This document shows positions 1-10,200 of a DNA stretch of 20,409 bases, one piece after another. A program made the translations under genes and the position numbers. Position 1 is the stretch's first letter. Each line of letters begins with the position of its first letter. Source of the DNA: an uncultured Gemmatimonadota bacterium (GTDB taxonomy: Bacteria > Gemmatimonadota > Gemmatimonadetes > Longimicrobiales > Gaopeijiaceae); NCBI GenBank assembly GCA_937136445.1, contig CAKZOQ010000264.1:1-20409 (forward strand), read 5' to 3'. Below the pieces are notes generated by a model. That model was not told the origin of the DNA, did no database searches, and was given only the letters and a program-made list of their open reading frames with translations.

Positions 1-88
1 CCGCTCCACCAACACCCGCAGCAACATGGTCTACCCCTTCTACCTGCTGGAAGGGACGGACGTGGACGTGGGCCGGGGACGGGCATGA
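1..88 (+). CDS. C-terminal end of a probable gp25/Afp9-like baseplate protein (partial)
   Basis: An open frame enters from the left edge (first full codon at position 2) and stops at TGA 86-88, giving 28 residues that end in MVYPFYLLEGTDVDVGRGRA. The 'R-x-T-N ... N-(M/L)-V-Y-P-F-Y-L' ending resembles the C-terminus of gp25/lysozyme-like baseplate subunits (Afp9 type). In many eCIS clusters these lie just upstream of the J-like baseplate genes. The position agrees with that: the next gene starts 19 bases downstream on the same strand. Identity rests on a short tail plus gene order, so it is tentative; the frame itself is well supported. Confidence 0.55.
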   Translation, partial: RSTNTRSNMVYPFYLLEGTDVDVGRGRA

Positions 89-107
89 GGCCCGGCCGCA
101 CGACCCG

Positions 108-3100
108 ATGAGCAGCCGGGGGGAGAGCACCGGACGACGGATCCGCGACGGCACCGCACAGCGGGATCGACTCCCCGGCGCCCTGGCCGACGGCTACATC
201 CGTCCGGACGAGATGACTGTGGCGGACCTGGTCACCCTGACGGCCCGGCTGGCGGAGAACCTCCGATTCGAGCCCCGGAAGGGGAGCGGTCGATTCCGTA
301 CCTCCCGGGCCGACGGGTCCGGGGGAGACGACTGGTCCGACCTCTACGCCGGGCAGCCCGTGGTGGTGCTGGCGGAAATGGTGAGCCTCGACGTGCCGAC
401 GGAGCGGGTGCGCCTGCAGGGGCTGGGCGAAGTGGACGAGCGAGCCCGGGCGGTGAACCACCTCGGCGAGCAGCTCCTCCACTGGAGCCATTCACTCGGG
501 CGGCGAGGAGGTCCGGAGCTGGAGGAACTGCACGCCACCCTCCAGGCCGCCGTCCAGCAGCTCGAGGACCTGTGGGCGCCCAACCTCGGAGCCGACGGCC
601 GGCCCGAGCCCGTCTGGCGCCCCTTCGCCGAGTCCCGCTCGGAGTCGGCTGCGGTCCTGCGGGCACCCACCGGATCGGACGAGGAGCGCCTGGCCGCCCT
701 GGCCCACGCCGGCGACCGCATCCTGGGTCTGGTGGCGGAGATCCAGGAGGAGTGTCGTGAACAGCTCGACCTCCTGATGCGGGCCCAGGGGCACGAGCCT
801 TCGCTGGCCCTCTCCCTCGCCTTCCTCCAGCTGTTCCGCCGGGCCCAACGCGCCATGAACAGCTTCGCCCGGAGACGTCTGGAGTTCTACTACCTGGACG
901 TCCTCGGCTTCGCACCCCTCCCGCGCCACCCCGACGAGGTGCACCTTGCGCTGTTCCCGGTGCCGGGGGTACGGGAGCTGCAGGTCCCCGGAGGCACGGG
1001 TTTCTCGGCAGGTCGGGACGAAGAGAACCGGGACATCGTGTTCCGCTCGGACCGTGCGCTCCGCGTGACGGACGCACGCGTGGCGGCGGTGCGCGCCCTC
1101 TTCGCCCAGCGGGACGGGATGGTTTCCCCGGAGCGGGAGCTCGGATTCATCACCGGCATCCACGTCCGTCAGGCGGACCCTGTCGTCGGCGAGGAGGACC
1201 TCACCGGCAGCGTCCCGCTCTTCCGGAGCCCGGGAGGGAGCAACGAGGCGGCCACGCCGGCGCTGGGATTCGCGGTGGCCAGCCCCACCCTGCACCTCAC
1301 CGAGGGCACCCGGACCCTCCGTATGGATTTCCGGCTGCGCCCCGGACCGGACCCATCTCCGGCGAAGGGGCGCGCCGAGGGCGACCGGGACGAAGCCACG
1401 CTGGAGCAGTGCTACCGGGAGCTCGGCGAGATCTTCACACGGGAGCTCCTGAGCAGCACCCCTCTCCGCCCGGAGGACCGCACCCGACGTGAGGAGGCCG
1501 TGGCCCGGGTGGTGGAGCGCCTGGACCCGGACGACGATTCGGCCCGGGTGGTCCAGGAGCTCTTCCGGCGAGACCGGCGGGCCCTCTTCCAGGATCTCTT
1601 CCGCAGGGCCCTCCAGGTGAGCCATACCGCGCCCGAGGGATGGCAGACGGTGGCGAGTCCCTTCGTCTCCACCCTGGACGAAGGGGTGGGCTTCCAGGCG
1701 GTGCTGGAGCTGGGTCCCGGGGCGAAGCCCGTGGTGCCCTACGATCCGGCCATCCACGGCGCGGGGTATGCCACCTCCCTCCCGGTCCTCCGGTTCCGGA
1801 TCCGACCCGACGCCCAGTTCTTCCCCTATTCCATCCTCCGCTGTCTGGAGCTGGATCGGGTGGACCTGGAGGCGACCGTGCGGGGAGCCACCGACCTGGT
1901 GGTCTTCAACAAGCTGGGGCCGGTGGACGCCTCTCGACCCTTCCAGCCCTTCGGACCCCTTCCGGACCGCAACGCCGCCTTCGCCTTCGCCAGCTATCAG
2001 GCTGCGCGGAAGCGCCTGGTGAAGGCCTGGCTGGAGGTGGAGTGGGGCGGGCTGCCCCGGCTTCCCGGGGGGTGGCATACCCACTACCTCCAGTACGACC
2101 AGGACTATTCGGGCCACCCCTTCCAGGTGGATCTCTCGGTACTCCGTGACCGGAGGCTCTGGCCCCTGGACCCCGGACGACGCCCGCAGGCACCCCTCTT
2201 CGAACGGGGCCCCGAGGATCGGCTCCGCCCCGAGGTCACCATCCCGCTGAACGTCCTGGACCACTTCGAGCCTCTCTCGCCCACGGTGGGCGAGGCGGAC
2301 TTTCGGCGGGACCCGCGGCAACGCAACGGCGTCTTCCAGATCTCCCTCACGCCCTCCCGTACCGACTTCGGGCACGGCGCGTATGCCGAGGTCCTCACCC
2401 GCGCCGTGCAGGCCGCCGCCCGCAGCAAGAAGCCCGTGCCCCAGCCCAACGCCCCCTACACGCCGGTGATCGACCGGATGACCCTGAACTACGTGGCGCG
2501 CTCGAGCATCACCGTGGGGAGCGAGCCGGAGCTGGGCGACGCGGGAGACATGCAGGAGAAGATCTTCCACGACCACCCCTTCGGCTCCTTCGACCTCGGC
2601 TCCGCCTTCTCCGACGAACGGTTCCCCCTCATGCCCGGCGGCCCCGGGGCCGCCTCCGACACCCGGCCCGGCGCCCGGCACGGATACGACGGCTACCTCT
2701 ACCTCGGCCTGGAGGCCTCCCGGCTCGAAGGGCGACTCTCCCTCCTGGTGCAGGCGGTCCGCAGCGCCCCGGCGGAGATCGCGGAGGCTGGGCGTCCGGT
2801 CTGGTACTACCTCGCGTCGAACCGGTGGCACCGCTTCTCCCCGCTCCAGGTCGTGGACGACAGCACCCACGGATTCCAGCGCACGGGCCTCGTCACGCTG
2901 GACATCCCCGGCGACATCGACACCGACAACACCATCCTCCCGGGCGGCCTGTACTGGCTCGCCGTGGGGTTCGACGAACTGGCCTCGGCGGCCTTCCGCC
3001 TCCACTCGATCGCCACCGGCGGGGTGCGGGTGGTGTGGGACGCACGAGAGGAGGGGCGGAGCAACCCGGGCATCGCCATTCCCCCCGGGACCATCCAGGC

Positions 3101-4034
3101 ACCTGTGGAGCAGATCCCCGGGCTGGAGCGGGTCCTCCAGGTGGGTCCCTCCAGCGGAGGCCGGCCGGCGGAGGACTTCGAGCGGCTGGCCACCCGGGCG
3201 AGCGAGCGGCTCCGTCACAAGGGTCGCGCGGTCACGCCCTGGGACTACGAGCACCTGGTGCTGGAGCGGTTCCCGGACGTCTCCAAGGCCAAGTGCCTGC
3301 CCAACACCGAGATCCAGAGCTACCCCGACGAGGCCCGAGGCCAGGTCCTGATGGTGGTGGTCCCCCGCCTCCGTCCCCCCTCCACCGACCGCTGGCGGCC
3401 CGAGTTCTTCAGTGGACTGGAGCTGGAGGAGATCCGACGGGAGCTCCAGGGCGTGGCCCCGGCGTCGGCCCGGGTCACCGTGAGGAATCCGGTCTACGAG
3501 GAGCTCCAGGTCCGGTGTCGGGTCAAGCTTCGTGGGGGAGTTCGGAAGGGACAACGCCTGGACCGCATCAACCGTGCCCTGGTGGACCACCTGGCGCCCT
3601 GGCGGGCGGAGGGACGCGGGGGGCGCTTCGGGTGGGTGGTCCGGGAGAAGGACGTGGCGGCCCTTCTCTACGGACTCCCCTTCGTGGACTTCGTGACGGA
3701 CGTCTCCCTCCTGCACGTCTCGGAGGACAAGAACCGTCCCGGGGACTACTACCGCCGCGACACCGCGAGGGTCTTCGAGCCATCGGCACGCCCCTACCTC
3801 TCCCCCACGGCGGTGCGGCGGAGGTCCACCGGCCCCGGGGCCCCCTGGGTACGGGTGCAGACGTCGACGATGGACCGGGAGGTGAGCGCCCGGTACCCCT
3901 GGAGCCTGGCCGTTCCCCGGCCCACGCACTTCGTACACGCCCTCTCCGACGTGGAGGCCTTCGAGCCCCACATCACCGGCGTGGGCGAACTCGAGATCGG
4001 ACGGGACTTCATCCTGGAGCCTGACGGTGAGTGA
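108..4034 (+). CDS. eCIS baseplate J-like protein, Afp11 type
   Basis: This 1308-residue protein is a large baseplate wedge subunit of a contractile injection system, expected in the baseplate that surrounds the spike. The N-terminal ~270 residues are largely helical. Around residues 262-330 is the stretch YYLDVLGFAPLPRHPDEVHL, followed by the 'P-G-G-T-x-F-S-A-G' turn characteristic of Afp11-like proteins. Around residue 1030 is the family hallmark RLRHKGRAVTPWDYEHLVLE, the gp47/J-like core, followed by 'FPDVSKAKCLPN'. The tail contains 'RYPWSLAVP' and 'GVGELEIG', also typical of the family. The start is the first ATG after the upstream stop; no good Shine-Dalgarno sequence precedes it, so it is probably translated by coupling. 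Its stop overlaps the next gene by 8 bp. Phage J proteins are much shorter, so the length points to an eCIS rather than a prophage. Confidence 0.93.
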   Translation: MSSRGESTGRRIRDGTAQRDRLPGALADGYIRPDEMTVADLVTLTARLAENLRFEPRKGSGRFRTSRADGSGGDDWSDLYAGQPVVVLAEMVSLDVPTERVRLQGLGEVDERARAVNHLGEQLLHWSHSLGRRGGPELEELHATLQAAVQQLEDLWAPNLGADGRPEPVWRPFAESRSESAAVLRAPTGSDEERLAALAHAGDRILGLVAEIQEECREQLDLLMRAQGHEPSLALSLAFLQLFRRAQRAMNSFARRRLEFYYLDVLGFAPLPRHPDEVHLALFPVPGVRELQVPGGTGFSAGRDEENRDIVFRSDRALRVTDARVAAVRALFAQRDGMVSPERELGFITGIHVRQADPVVGEEDLTGSVPLFRSPGGSNEAATPALGFAVASPTLHLTEGTRTLRMDFRLRPGPDPSPAKGRAEGDRDEATLEQCYRELGEIFTRELLSSTPLRPEDRTRREEAVARVVERLDPDDDSARVVQELFRRDRRALFQDLFRRALQVSHTAPEGWQTVASPFVSTLDEGVGFQAVLELGPGAKPVVPYDPAIHGAGYATSLPVLRFRIRPDAQFFPYSILRCLELDRVDLEATVRGATDLVVFNKLGPVDASRPFQPFGPLPDRNAAFAFASYQAARKRLVKAWLEVEWGGLPRLPGGWHTHYLQYDQDYSGHPFQVDLSVLRDRRLWPLDPGRRPQAPLFERGPEDRLRPEVTIPLNVLDHFEPLSPTVGEADFRRDPRQRNGVFQISLTPSRTDFGHGAYAEVLTRAVQAAARSKKPVPQPNAPYTPVIDRMTLNYVARSSITVGSEPELGDAGDMQEKIFHDHPFGSFDLGSAFSDERFPLMPGGPGAASDTRPGARHGYDGYLYLGLEASRLEGRLSLLVQAVRSAPAEIAEAGRPVWYYLASNRWHRFSPLQVVDDSTHGFQRTGLVTLDIPGDIDTDNTILPGGLYWLAVGFDELASAAFRLHSIATGGVRVVWDAREEGRSNPGIAIPPGTIQAPVEQIPGLERVLQVGPSSGGRPAEDFERLATRASERLRHKGRAVTPWDYEHLVLERFPDVSKAKCLPNTEIQSYPDEARGQVLMVVVPRLRPPSTDRWRPEFFSGLELEEIRRELQGVAPASARVTVRNPVYEELQVRCRVKLRGGVRKGQRLDRINRALVDHLAPWRAEGRGGRFGWVVREKDVAALLYGLPFVDFVTDVSLLHVSEDKNRPGDYYRRDTARVFEPSARPYLSPTAVRRRSTGPGAPWVRVQTSTMDREVSARYPWSLAVPRPTHFVHALSDVEAFEPHITGVGELEIGRDFILEPDGE
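4016..4019 (+). promoter_or_regulatory. Shine-Dalgarno for the fibre-like gene
   Basis: GGAG lies 7 bases before the GTG at 4027, inside the 3' end of the Afp11-type gene. It supports the GTG start, which would otherwise be chosen only because the two genes overlap. Confidence 0.5.
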
Positions 4035-5016
4035 CACGCCCAAGACCCGGAAGAGTCGCCAGACGCTCAAGAACTATTTCAGGGCGGGCTCGCTTCCGGA
4101 GGAGCAGCACTTCCACGACCTCATCGACTCCACCCTCAACATGGAGGACGAAGGGTTCAACAAGACGCCCGAGGACGGCCTGCAGGTCTTCACCCGCACG
4201 GCGGAGTCCGGCGTGTCGGGGCAGAGCCTCGTCAGTTTCTTCCGGGAGGGCCAGGAGGCTGCGGGGCCCCTCTGGCGGATCCGCTTCGACCGGGGCCAGG
4301 ACGCCCTCCAGGTCGTGCATCCGCCGGACGAGGAGGACCCGGAGGACGGTACGGGGAGCGATCCTTCCGAGGGCACCGGTGAGGAGGTAGCCGGACCCGC
4401 CCGACCCGACCCTCTCCTCTCCCTGGCGCCGGGCCGTAGGCTCGGGGTGAACCAGGCCCGGCCTGAAGCCGACCTGGACGTCGGTGGACTCATCCGTTCT
4501 CGGGCTCGCGCCGGGGTGGTGCCGGCCGGCGTGGACCCGGAGACCGTGCGTGCCGACGGCGCATGGCACCGGATCACCGGGCCCCTGAGCGGCTGTCGCG
4601 CCCTGGAGGTGACGGCGGGAGTCGGCGGCATCCCGGGTCAGGGCTACTACGCGCTCATCCACGCCGTGGCGATGAACGCCTACCAGCCGACGGACTGGCT
4701 CCAGCGCATCTTCGGATGGAAGAACCGGATCAAGGCCCACCACGCCTACTTCCGGTCCCGTGCCGACAAACTCCAGCTCCGTTGGACCGGGGAGCCCACG
4801 GAGTACTACCTGGAGGTCCGGACGCGGCGGGAGTACCCCGCCGAGAAGGACCAGCCCCCTCCCCGGATCCTCTTCCACGTCACCCAGCTCTGGCGCTACC
4901 CGACCATGCGGGCGCCGGAGGACACCCCCCGAAGCCGTACGCTGCCTTCGGAAGACGCCCCGGATCCCCTGCCGCCCGCCGGCGAAGGTGGCTCCCCGGA
5001 CGACGCCGGTTCGTGA
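4027..5016 (+). CDS. Fibre-like/adhesin-type eCIS protein between the two J-like genes
   Basis: This is a 329-residue protein with three visible parts. Residues ~10-90 are a domain seen next to eCIS baseplate genes: NYFRAGSLPEEQHFHDLIDS, then 'DEGFNKTPEDGLQVF' and 'FFREGQ'. Residues ~95-140 are an acidic, Gly/Pro-rich linker. It ends at residues 139-154 in LGVNQARPEADLDVGG, a variant of the 'G-(I/V)-x-x-x-x-P-x-x-x-L-D-V-x-G' motif found in phage tail-fibre shafts before their C-terminal domains. Residues ~178-293 form a compact domain (AWHRI ... GYYALIHAVAMNAY ... KLQLRWTG ... YYLEVRTR) that looks like a beta-rich adhesin-type domain. I infer a fibre, fibre adaptor or surface-recognition role. 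The GTG start overlaps the previous stop (GTGAGTGA); the stop overlaps the next GTG by 4 bp. The exact function is unproven. Confidence 0.8.
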   Translation: MSDTPKTRKSRQTLKNYFRAGSLPEEQHFHDLIDSTLNMEDEGFNKTPEDGLQVFTRTAESGVSGQSLVSFFREGQEAAGPLWRIRFDRGQDALQVVHPPDEEDPEDGTGSDPSEGTGEEVAGPARPDPLLSLAPGRRLGVNQARPEADLDVGGLIRSRARAGVVPAGVDPETVRADGAWHRITGPLSGCRALEVTAGVGGIPGQGYYALIHAVAMNAYQPTDWLQRIFGWKNRIKAHHAYFRSRADKLQLRWTGEPTEYYLEVRTRREYPAEKDQPPPRILFHVTQLWRYPTMRAPEDTPRSRTLPSEDAPDPLPPAGEGGSPDDAGS

Positions 5017-7232
5017 GCGACAGCCCCAGCATCCCCCGTCGCTCGCGGGACGCGGACCCGACGGACTTCGAGACCCTCCGGTCCGAAGCCATCCGATGGC
5101 TGGAGCGGCTGGGGAGCGACCAGTGGACGGACTACAACCTCCACGACCCCGGCATCACCATCCTGGAGCACCTCTGCTTCGGGCTGACCGACCTCCTCTA
5201 CCGGGTGGGCTTCGACGTGGAGGACCACCTGACCGGGCCCGACGGGGTGCTGGACTACGAAGGTCAGGGGCTCTACCCGCCGGAGGACATCCTACCCTGC
5301 CGGCCCACCACCCCGTCCGACTACCGGCAGACCATCCTGGCCTGTGTCGAGGAGGTGGACGACGCCTGGATCCGGCCCTGGCCCTGGGCAGGTGGGGACG
5401 AGGCCGGCCAGGGCGGGCCGGGACTCATGCGCATCCTGCTCCGACCCTCCGAGGAGGCCGTCGGGAACGAGGTGGAGCTCCTGGGGAAGGCCCACGGCAT
5501 CCTCTCCGCCGCCCGGAACCTGGGTGAGGACGTGGACACGGTGACCGTGGCTCGGCGGACCCCCTACCACCTGGTCGCCGACGTGGATATCGCCGGGGCC
5601 CGCCCCATCTCGGAGATCCTCACCGACATCTACCGCTCGGCCGAGGACTACGTGGCGGGACGCCCTCGGCCCATGGACCCCGAGGAGGAGGAGAGCTGGG
5701 ACGAGGGCCTGGACGACGCCCGGCCGGGCCGGGTGCCCACCGGACCGGTGGGGTGCGGAGGCCGGAGGCTGGTGGACGACCCGGACTACGACCCCCGCAC
5801 GCTCTTCCTGGCGGACCTGCTCTCCCGCATCCAGGCGGTGGAGGGGGTGATCGGCGTCCGAAACCTCCACCTCCGACGTCACGAGGACGGCGCCTCCGAG
5901 GCCGAGGAGCGGGTGGCCGACGTGCTTCCCCGCTACGCCCCGGACCAGACCACGGACGGATGGACGGTCCCCTGGTTGGTCACCCCCGGGTCCGAGCTGT
6001 GGGACGGGGACCCGTCCGAGAGCAGCCACGGGCGGGTCCGCCTCTGGCGTCGCGGGGAGCCCCTCGCCGGTCCGTCGAGCTTCACCCATCGGTACCGCGC
6101 GGCCCGGGGCGGGCATCGCTTGGACCGACGACGGGGCGTGGGAACCGCCGTGCGTCGCGACCTCCCTGCCGGTGTCCATCGAAATCTCGGCCGATACCGG
6201 TCCATCCAGCAGCACTTTCCCGCCATCTACGGAATCAACCAGGAGGGCGTCCCCGACTCGGCCTCCGAGGAGGAGTGGACCAGCGCGTTCCGGCTCAAGT
6301 CCTTCCTTCTCCTGCCGGAACAGCTCCTTGCCAACTACCTGGCGAACCTGGCCCACCTGCGCTCCTTCTTCTCCCTGGAGGAGCAAGGAGCCGGCGGCCG
6401 TGCCGACGCCTCCACCTACGCGACCCAGGTGGTGGGACCGGAGGAGATGCCGGGGTTCGACCGGTTCTACGGGGAGCGGGAGGCGCCGGACGACAATGCG
6501 TCGGGCGGCTTCGGTCCGTACCACCGGGATCCGGGGACCCACCTGGCCCGTGCGGTGGCCCGACACGACGACACGGTGGATCGGAGAAGCCGCCTTCAGG
6601 ACCACATGCTGGCCATCTACGGCGAGTCGCTGGCTCCCCGGTCCTCGGCGGAAGGGGACGACCAGGGAGCACTGGACGAGGAGCCGGCGTGGCTCGTGCG
6701 CAGCCGGGCGCGGTTGCTCCGGGACATTCCCCGCGCCACCCGGGATCGGGGCGGCGGCTTCGACCACCTGGACCCGGAGTCGACCCCCTCGGGCTTCAAG
6801 CGACGGGTCGCACTCCTCCTGGGCGTCCGCCCCGAGGCCCCCTTCCGGGTGGTGGAGCACATCCAGCTCCGCCCGGTGGGCGAGGCAGTGGGCCGAGAGG
6901 CCTGGGAAGACTTCTACGGGCTCCGGGTGAGTGTGGTCTTCCCGGGGTGGGGCGGTCGGGCCCGGGACGACGACTTCCGGCGAAGGGCCGACGAAGTGGT
7001 GGGTGCGCAGTGTCCCGCCCATGTCCGGGCCGACTGCTACTGGCTCTCCCGTCCACGCATGGAGGAGCTGGTGGCATTGGACGACGCCTGGCGGGATGCC
7101 CGGCGGAGTTGGCTCCAGTCCCTGCCGGAGGCCTGGGCCCACGGGGATGGAGGGGACGGCCGCGCCGTGGACGACGCGGCCTCGGAGCTCGTGCGCTTCT
7201 TCTGGGCGGAGGCACGCGGCCGTGGGGAGTGA
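5013..7232 (+). CDS. eCIS baseplate J-like protein, Afp12 type
   Basis: This is a 739-residue second baseplate wedge protein. Residues 18-66 carry the family signature: 'DFETLRSEAIRWLERLGS', 'WTDYNLHDPGITILEHLCFG' and 'LTDLLYRVGF'. Residues ~189-210 (DVDIAGARPISEILTDIY) match the segment usual in Afp12-like proteins. Residues ~395-460 hold 'YRSIQQHFPAIYGINQEGVP', then 'LKSFLLLPEQLLANYLANLA', also diagnostic. The start is GTG 5013, which forms a GTGA overlap with the preceding stop. The frame is open 450 bases further upstream, but that part lies entirely over the fibre-like gene and resembles nothing. The Afp12 subunit is thought to join Afp11 in the wedge. The 3' end overlaps the tape-measure gene by 11 bp. 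Confidence 0.93.
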   Translation: MSDSPSIPRRSRDADPTDFETLRSEAIRWLERLGSDQWTDYNLHDPGITILEHLCFGLTDLLYRVGFDVEDHLTGPDGVLDYEGQGLYPPEDILPCRPTTPSDYRQTILACVEEVDDAWIRPWPWAGGDEAGQGGPGLMRILLRPSEEAVGNEVELLGKAHGILSAARNLGEDVDTVTVARRTPYHLVADVDIAGARPISEILTDIYRSAEDYVAGRPRPMDPEEEESWDEGLDDARPGRVPTGPVGCGGRRLVDDPDYDPRTLFLADLLSRIQAVEGVIGVRNLHLRRHEDGASEAEERVADVLPRYAPDQTTDGWTVPWLVTPGSELWDGDPSESSHGRVRLWRRGEPLAGPSSFTHRYRAARGGHRLDRRRGVGTAVRRDLPAGVHRNLGRYRSIQQHFPAIYGINQEGVPDSASEEEWTSAFRLKSFLLLPEQLLANYLANLAHLRSFFSLEEQGAGGRADASTYATQVVGPEEMPGFDRFYGEREAPDDNASGGFGPYHRDPGTHLARAVARHDDTVDRRSRLQDHMLAIYGESLAPRSSAEGDDQGALDEEPAWLVRSRARLLRDIPRATRDRGGGFDHLDPESTPSGFKRRVALLLGVRPEAPFRVVEHIQLRPVGEAVGREAWEDFYGLRVSVVFPGWGGRARDDDFRRRADEVVGAQCPAHVRADCYWLSRPRMEELVALDDAWRDARRSWLQSLPEAWAHGDGGDGRAVDDAASELVRFFWAEARGRGE
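7208..7212 (+). promoter_or_regulatory. Shine-Dalgarno for the tape-measure-family gene
   Basis: GGAGG lies 9 bases before GTG 7222, within the 3' end of the Afp12-type gene. It supports this GTG over the earlier in-frame start at 6931. Confidence 0.5.
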
Positions 7233-10200
7233 AAGCCACCGGATCGACGCCGCCGTCTTCGATGTCTCCTTCCCGAAGGAGGAGAAGGGAAGCGACCTGG
7301 CCTCCCATCTGACCTCGGTGGTCCGGACCCGTGCCCTCCCGGTCGTGGAGCGCGTCCTGGACGACCTCGTCCCGGCGGACCGCATGGTGGTGGTGGAGGA
7401 GCTCGAGCTGGACCTGGGAGAGCTCCCTTGGTCCGCCTGGCCCGAGGTGCTCCCCCGACGGCTGGAGGAGGAACTCCGATCGGCCCTCGCCGGTCTCGGC
7501 GAGCTGGACCCATGGAGGCCCTCGCCGGGCGTCCGGTCCGTCACTCGGGAGGAGAGTGACCGGGAGATCCTGCGCAGCTACCTGCGGTCCGGTCGGCTTC
7601 CCTGGCGGCGCGCGACCATGGACGTGGACGAGATGGACGCCCTTCTGGACCGGATGGTACGGACCCGGCCCCGCGAGCTCCTCCAACTCCTCCGCACCGT
7701 CGAGCCGGCCGCCCCGGCCCTGCGTCGGCTGGTGGAGCAACTCCCGGAGGGAACGATCGCCCACCTCCTGGGCACGCTTCCCGTAGCCGACGCTGGACGG
7801 CTCGGGGAGGCACGACGCCGCATCCGGGCGCTCCTGGACCGACACGTGCCCACGCAGGACGGCCGCCAGGCGATGGAGCGAGCCTTCCTGGTGGCTCTCC
7901 TGGGTGCCACCGTGACCCGACCGGCCGGCTCGCCGGCGCGAACCGTGCTGGCCGGCGCCGTCCAGGCGACGCCCTGGGGGTCGGAGGAGCTGGCCCAGGC
8001 GGCGGCGCGGACGGTGATGGTCGAGGTCGGCAGACCGGAGCATCCGGGCGGAGTGCCGGCGCAGCCCCGGGGGCCGGTGCTCGCCTCTGGAAACGGGTCG
8101 GATGGAGCCCGATCGGTGCGAGGCTCCCGGGGAACCGCATCGCATCCCGATGAGACCCTGGTGGAGGAGCGGACGGGCACCTCCGCCGGCGACCGCCGGG
8201 TGGATGGGGCGGCTTCGGCGGAACGGCTCGTTGGACGCCGACTCCGCGACCTCCTCCGGCGAAGGGACCCCGCGACGCCAGGGGCGCTGTGGGCTCGCTG
8301 GATCCGGGAGCACCCGGACCGGGTCCGCCGAGAGCTTCGGGAAGCCGTCGCCGATCCTCCGGTCCTGGCGCGGGTCGCCCGGCTGTTCCCGGACTGGTGG
8401 CTCGAGGACGCGGTTCGGCTCCTCGCCCGTCTCCAGGCGGACCCGGTCGGCGGCCCGACATCCACGACCCTTCCCGGGTTCGTCCGCTGGCTGTCCGCCG
8501 TAGTCCGGGAGTTCGATGGGAGCTCCGGGCCCGTCGGGGGGGCGACGGCGACGCCGAGCGGCACCCGGGTGGCCAGGGACGTCGCGCCAGCGGGCCATCC
8601 GGCTCCGGACACCTCCGCAGCGCAGGCGGGAAGGAGCGCCGGCCGGGGTCACCCACCCCGGGCCGCCGCGCTGTACGAGGCCGCCCTCCGCTATCTGGCC
8701 GGCTCATCCACCGGCTCGGAGGTGGAGCCGTCTGCCCCCCACGGCGGCTCCTGGCCCCTGCAGCTCATCCAGGCCGACGCCGGACGGGCCGGCCGCTCCG
8801 TGGAAGAGCACCTTCGGCACCTGGAGCACCTCGCCGGGGCGGCCGCCGCGGAACGGGAGGCTGGCGAGGATCCGACGGTCGAGGTCGATCTGTCCACCAC
8901 GCAGCCGGCGCGCCCGGGCGTCGGCACCCCCGACCTGCCACATTCCGCCGCCATACTCGAGCTCCTGGACCAGGCGCGAAGCGAGCTCCACGGGACCCAG
9001 GTGCCGGTTTCCGACCGACCCTACGGAGCTTCGGAGCCCGGAGCCGCGGAGAGCGGCATTGACGGCCGCTCCGGGTCCGCGGAGCCGGGTGGAGCGGCGG
9101 AGTCGGCCGGGTCCCAGGACGCTACCTTCCAGCCCCCGAAGCCCGCGGACGACACGACCTCGGAGCTCGTCGAGGCCGACTCCGGAGGCCCGGAGTCCCA
9201 CAGCCCCACCGACCTCCTCCTCCGGGCGCTACGGGACGGCTCCCCCGGCGATGCGGAGACGACCTGGGCTCGGGTGGAGGCGCGGGATCGGGCCGAAGCG
9301 GTGGCGGCCCTGGCCCGTGTCCTTTCCATTCGGTCCGTGCGACGGCGGGTGGCGGAATCCGCAGCTCCCGCCCTGACCCAGGATTGGGTGACCGCGCTGG
9401 CCGGTGGGGACCTCGTCCCCGCTCGCCTCCTGGCCTCCATCGAAGGCCTCCCCGATACGTGGATGGGAACGGGAGCAGCCTCCCCCGAGGACCTCACACG
9501 CCTCGTCGTTCGAGAAGAGGCGCTCGCCACCCTGGCCGGAGCCCCAGGCGCGTCGGAGGACGCCGCGGCGGGCTCGCCCCACCCCAGGAACACGGTGCTG
9601 GCCGCCCGCCTCCTCTCCGCCCGGGCCCGCGCCTCCGGATTGGACCCCGCCACCACGTTCCAGGCAGTCCGCGCCAGCCTGGAGTCCGCCGCCTCCCTCG
9701 CCGAACCGCGGGCCACCCTCCTACGCCACATGAACGAGGCGCCGCCGACCACTCCGGCCCCGACGGCAGGAGACGCTTATGACGCGCGCTCCGGTCCGCG
9801 ATCCGTTCACGAGGCCGTCCTGGAGGACGCCGTGCTCGGCGGGCCGGTGGACACCCTGGTGGCGGTCTGGCGGCGTCTGCGGGCAGAGGCCCCGGAGGTG
9901 ATCCGGCAGGTCTTCGCCCGACATGCCTCCTCCCGGTGGGTCCTCCGGAGCGTCGTGGACCGCTTCCCGCCGGCCCTCCTTCTCCAGCTCCTTCGGGTGC
10001 TGGGGTTCCGCCCCGATCGTGCCGGACCCCCGGCCGCCCCCCGCCCCCACCCCGCCTACAGCCTCCCGTCCGAACGGCTCCGGTGGGCCGATGGCTGGGT
10101 GCAGGCCCTCCAGGAGGCGGTGGCGCCGGCCCGTTCCGCGGCCGGCGTTTCCCCCGTGGATCCGGACGAGCGAGCGTCGTTGGTCCAGATGTACGAGTCG

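Noticed and set aside
492..4070. A 1192-residue open frame on the minus strand opposite the Afp11-type gene.
   Set aside because: High-GC sequence leaves the antisense frames of real genes open. This one has biased, repetitive composition and no recognisable motif, while the opposite strand has a clear family match.
4563..5012. A longer N-terminus for the Afp12-type protein, starting at 4563.
   Set aside because: The extra 150 residues lie wholly over the fibre-like gene and look like frame-shifted shadow sequence. GTG 5013 gives the normal family N-terminus and a standard 4-bp overlap.
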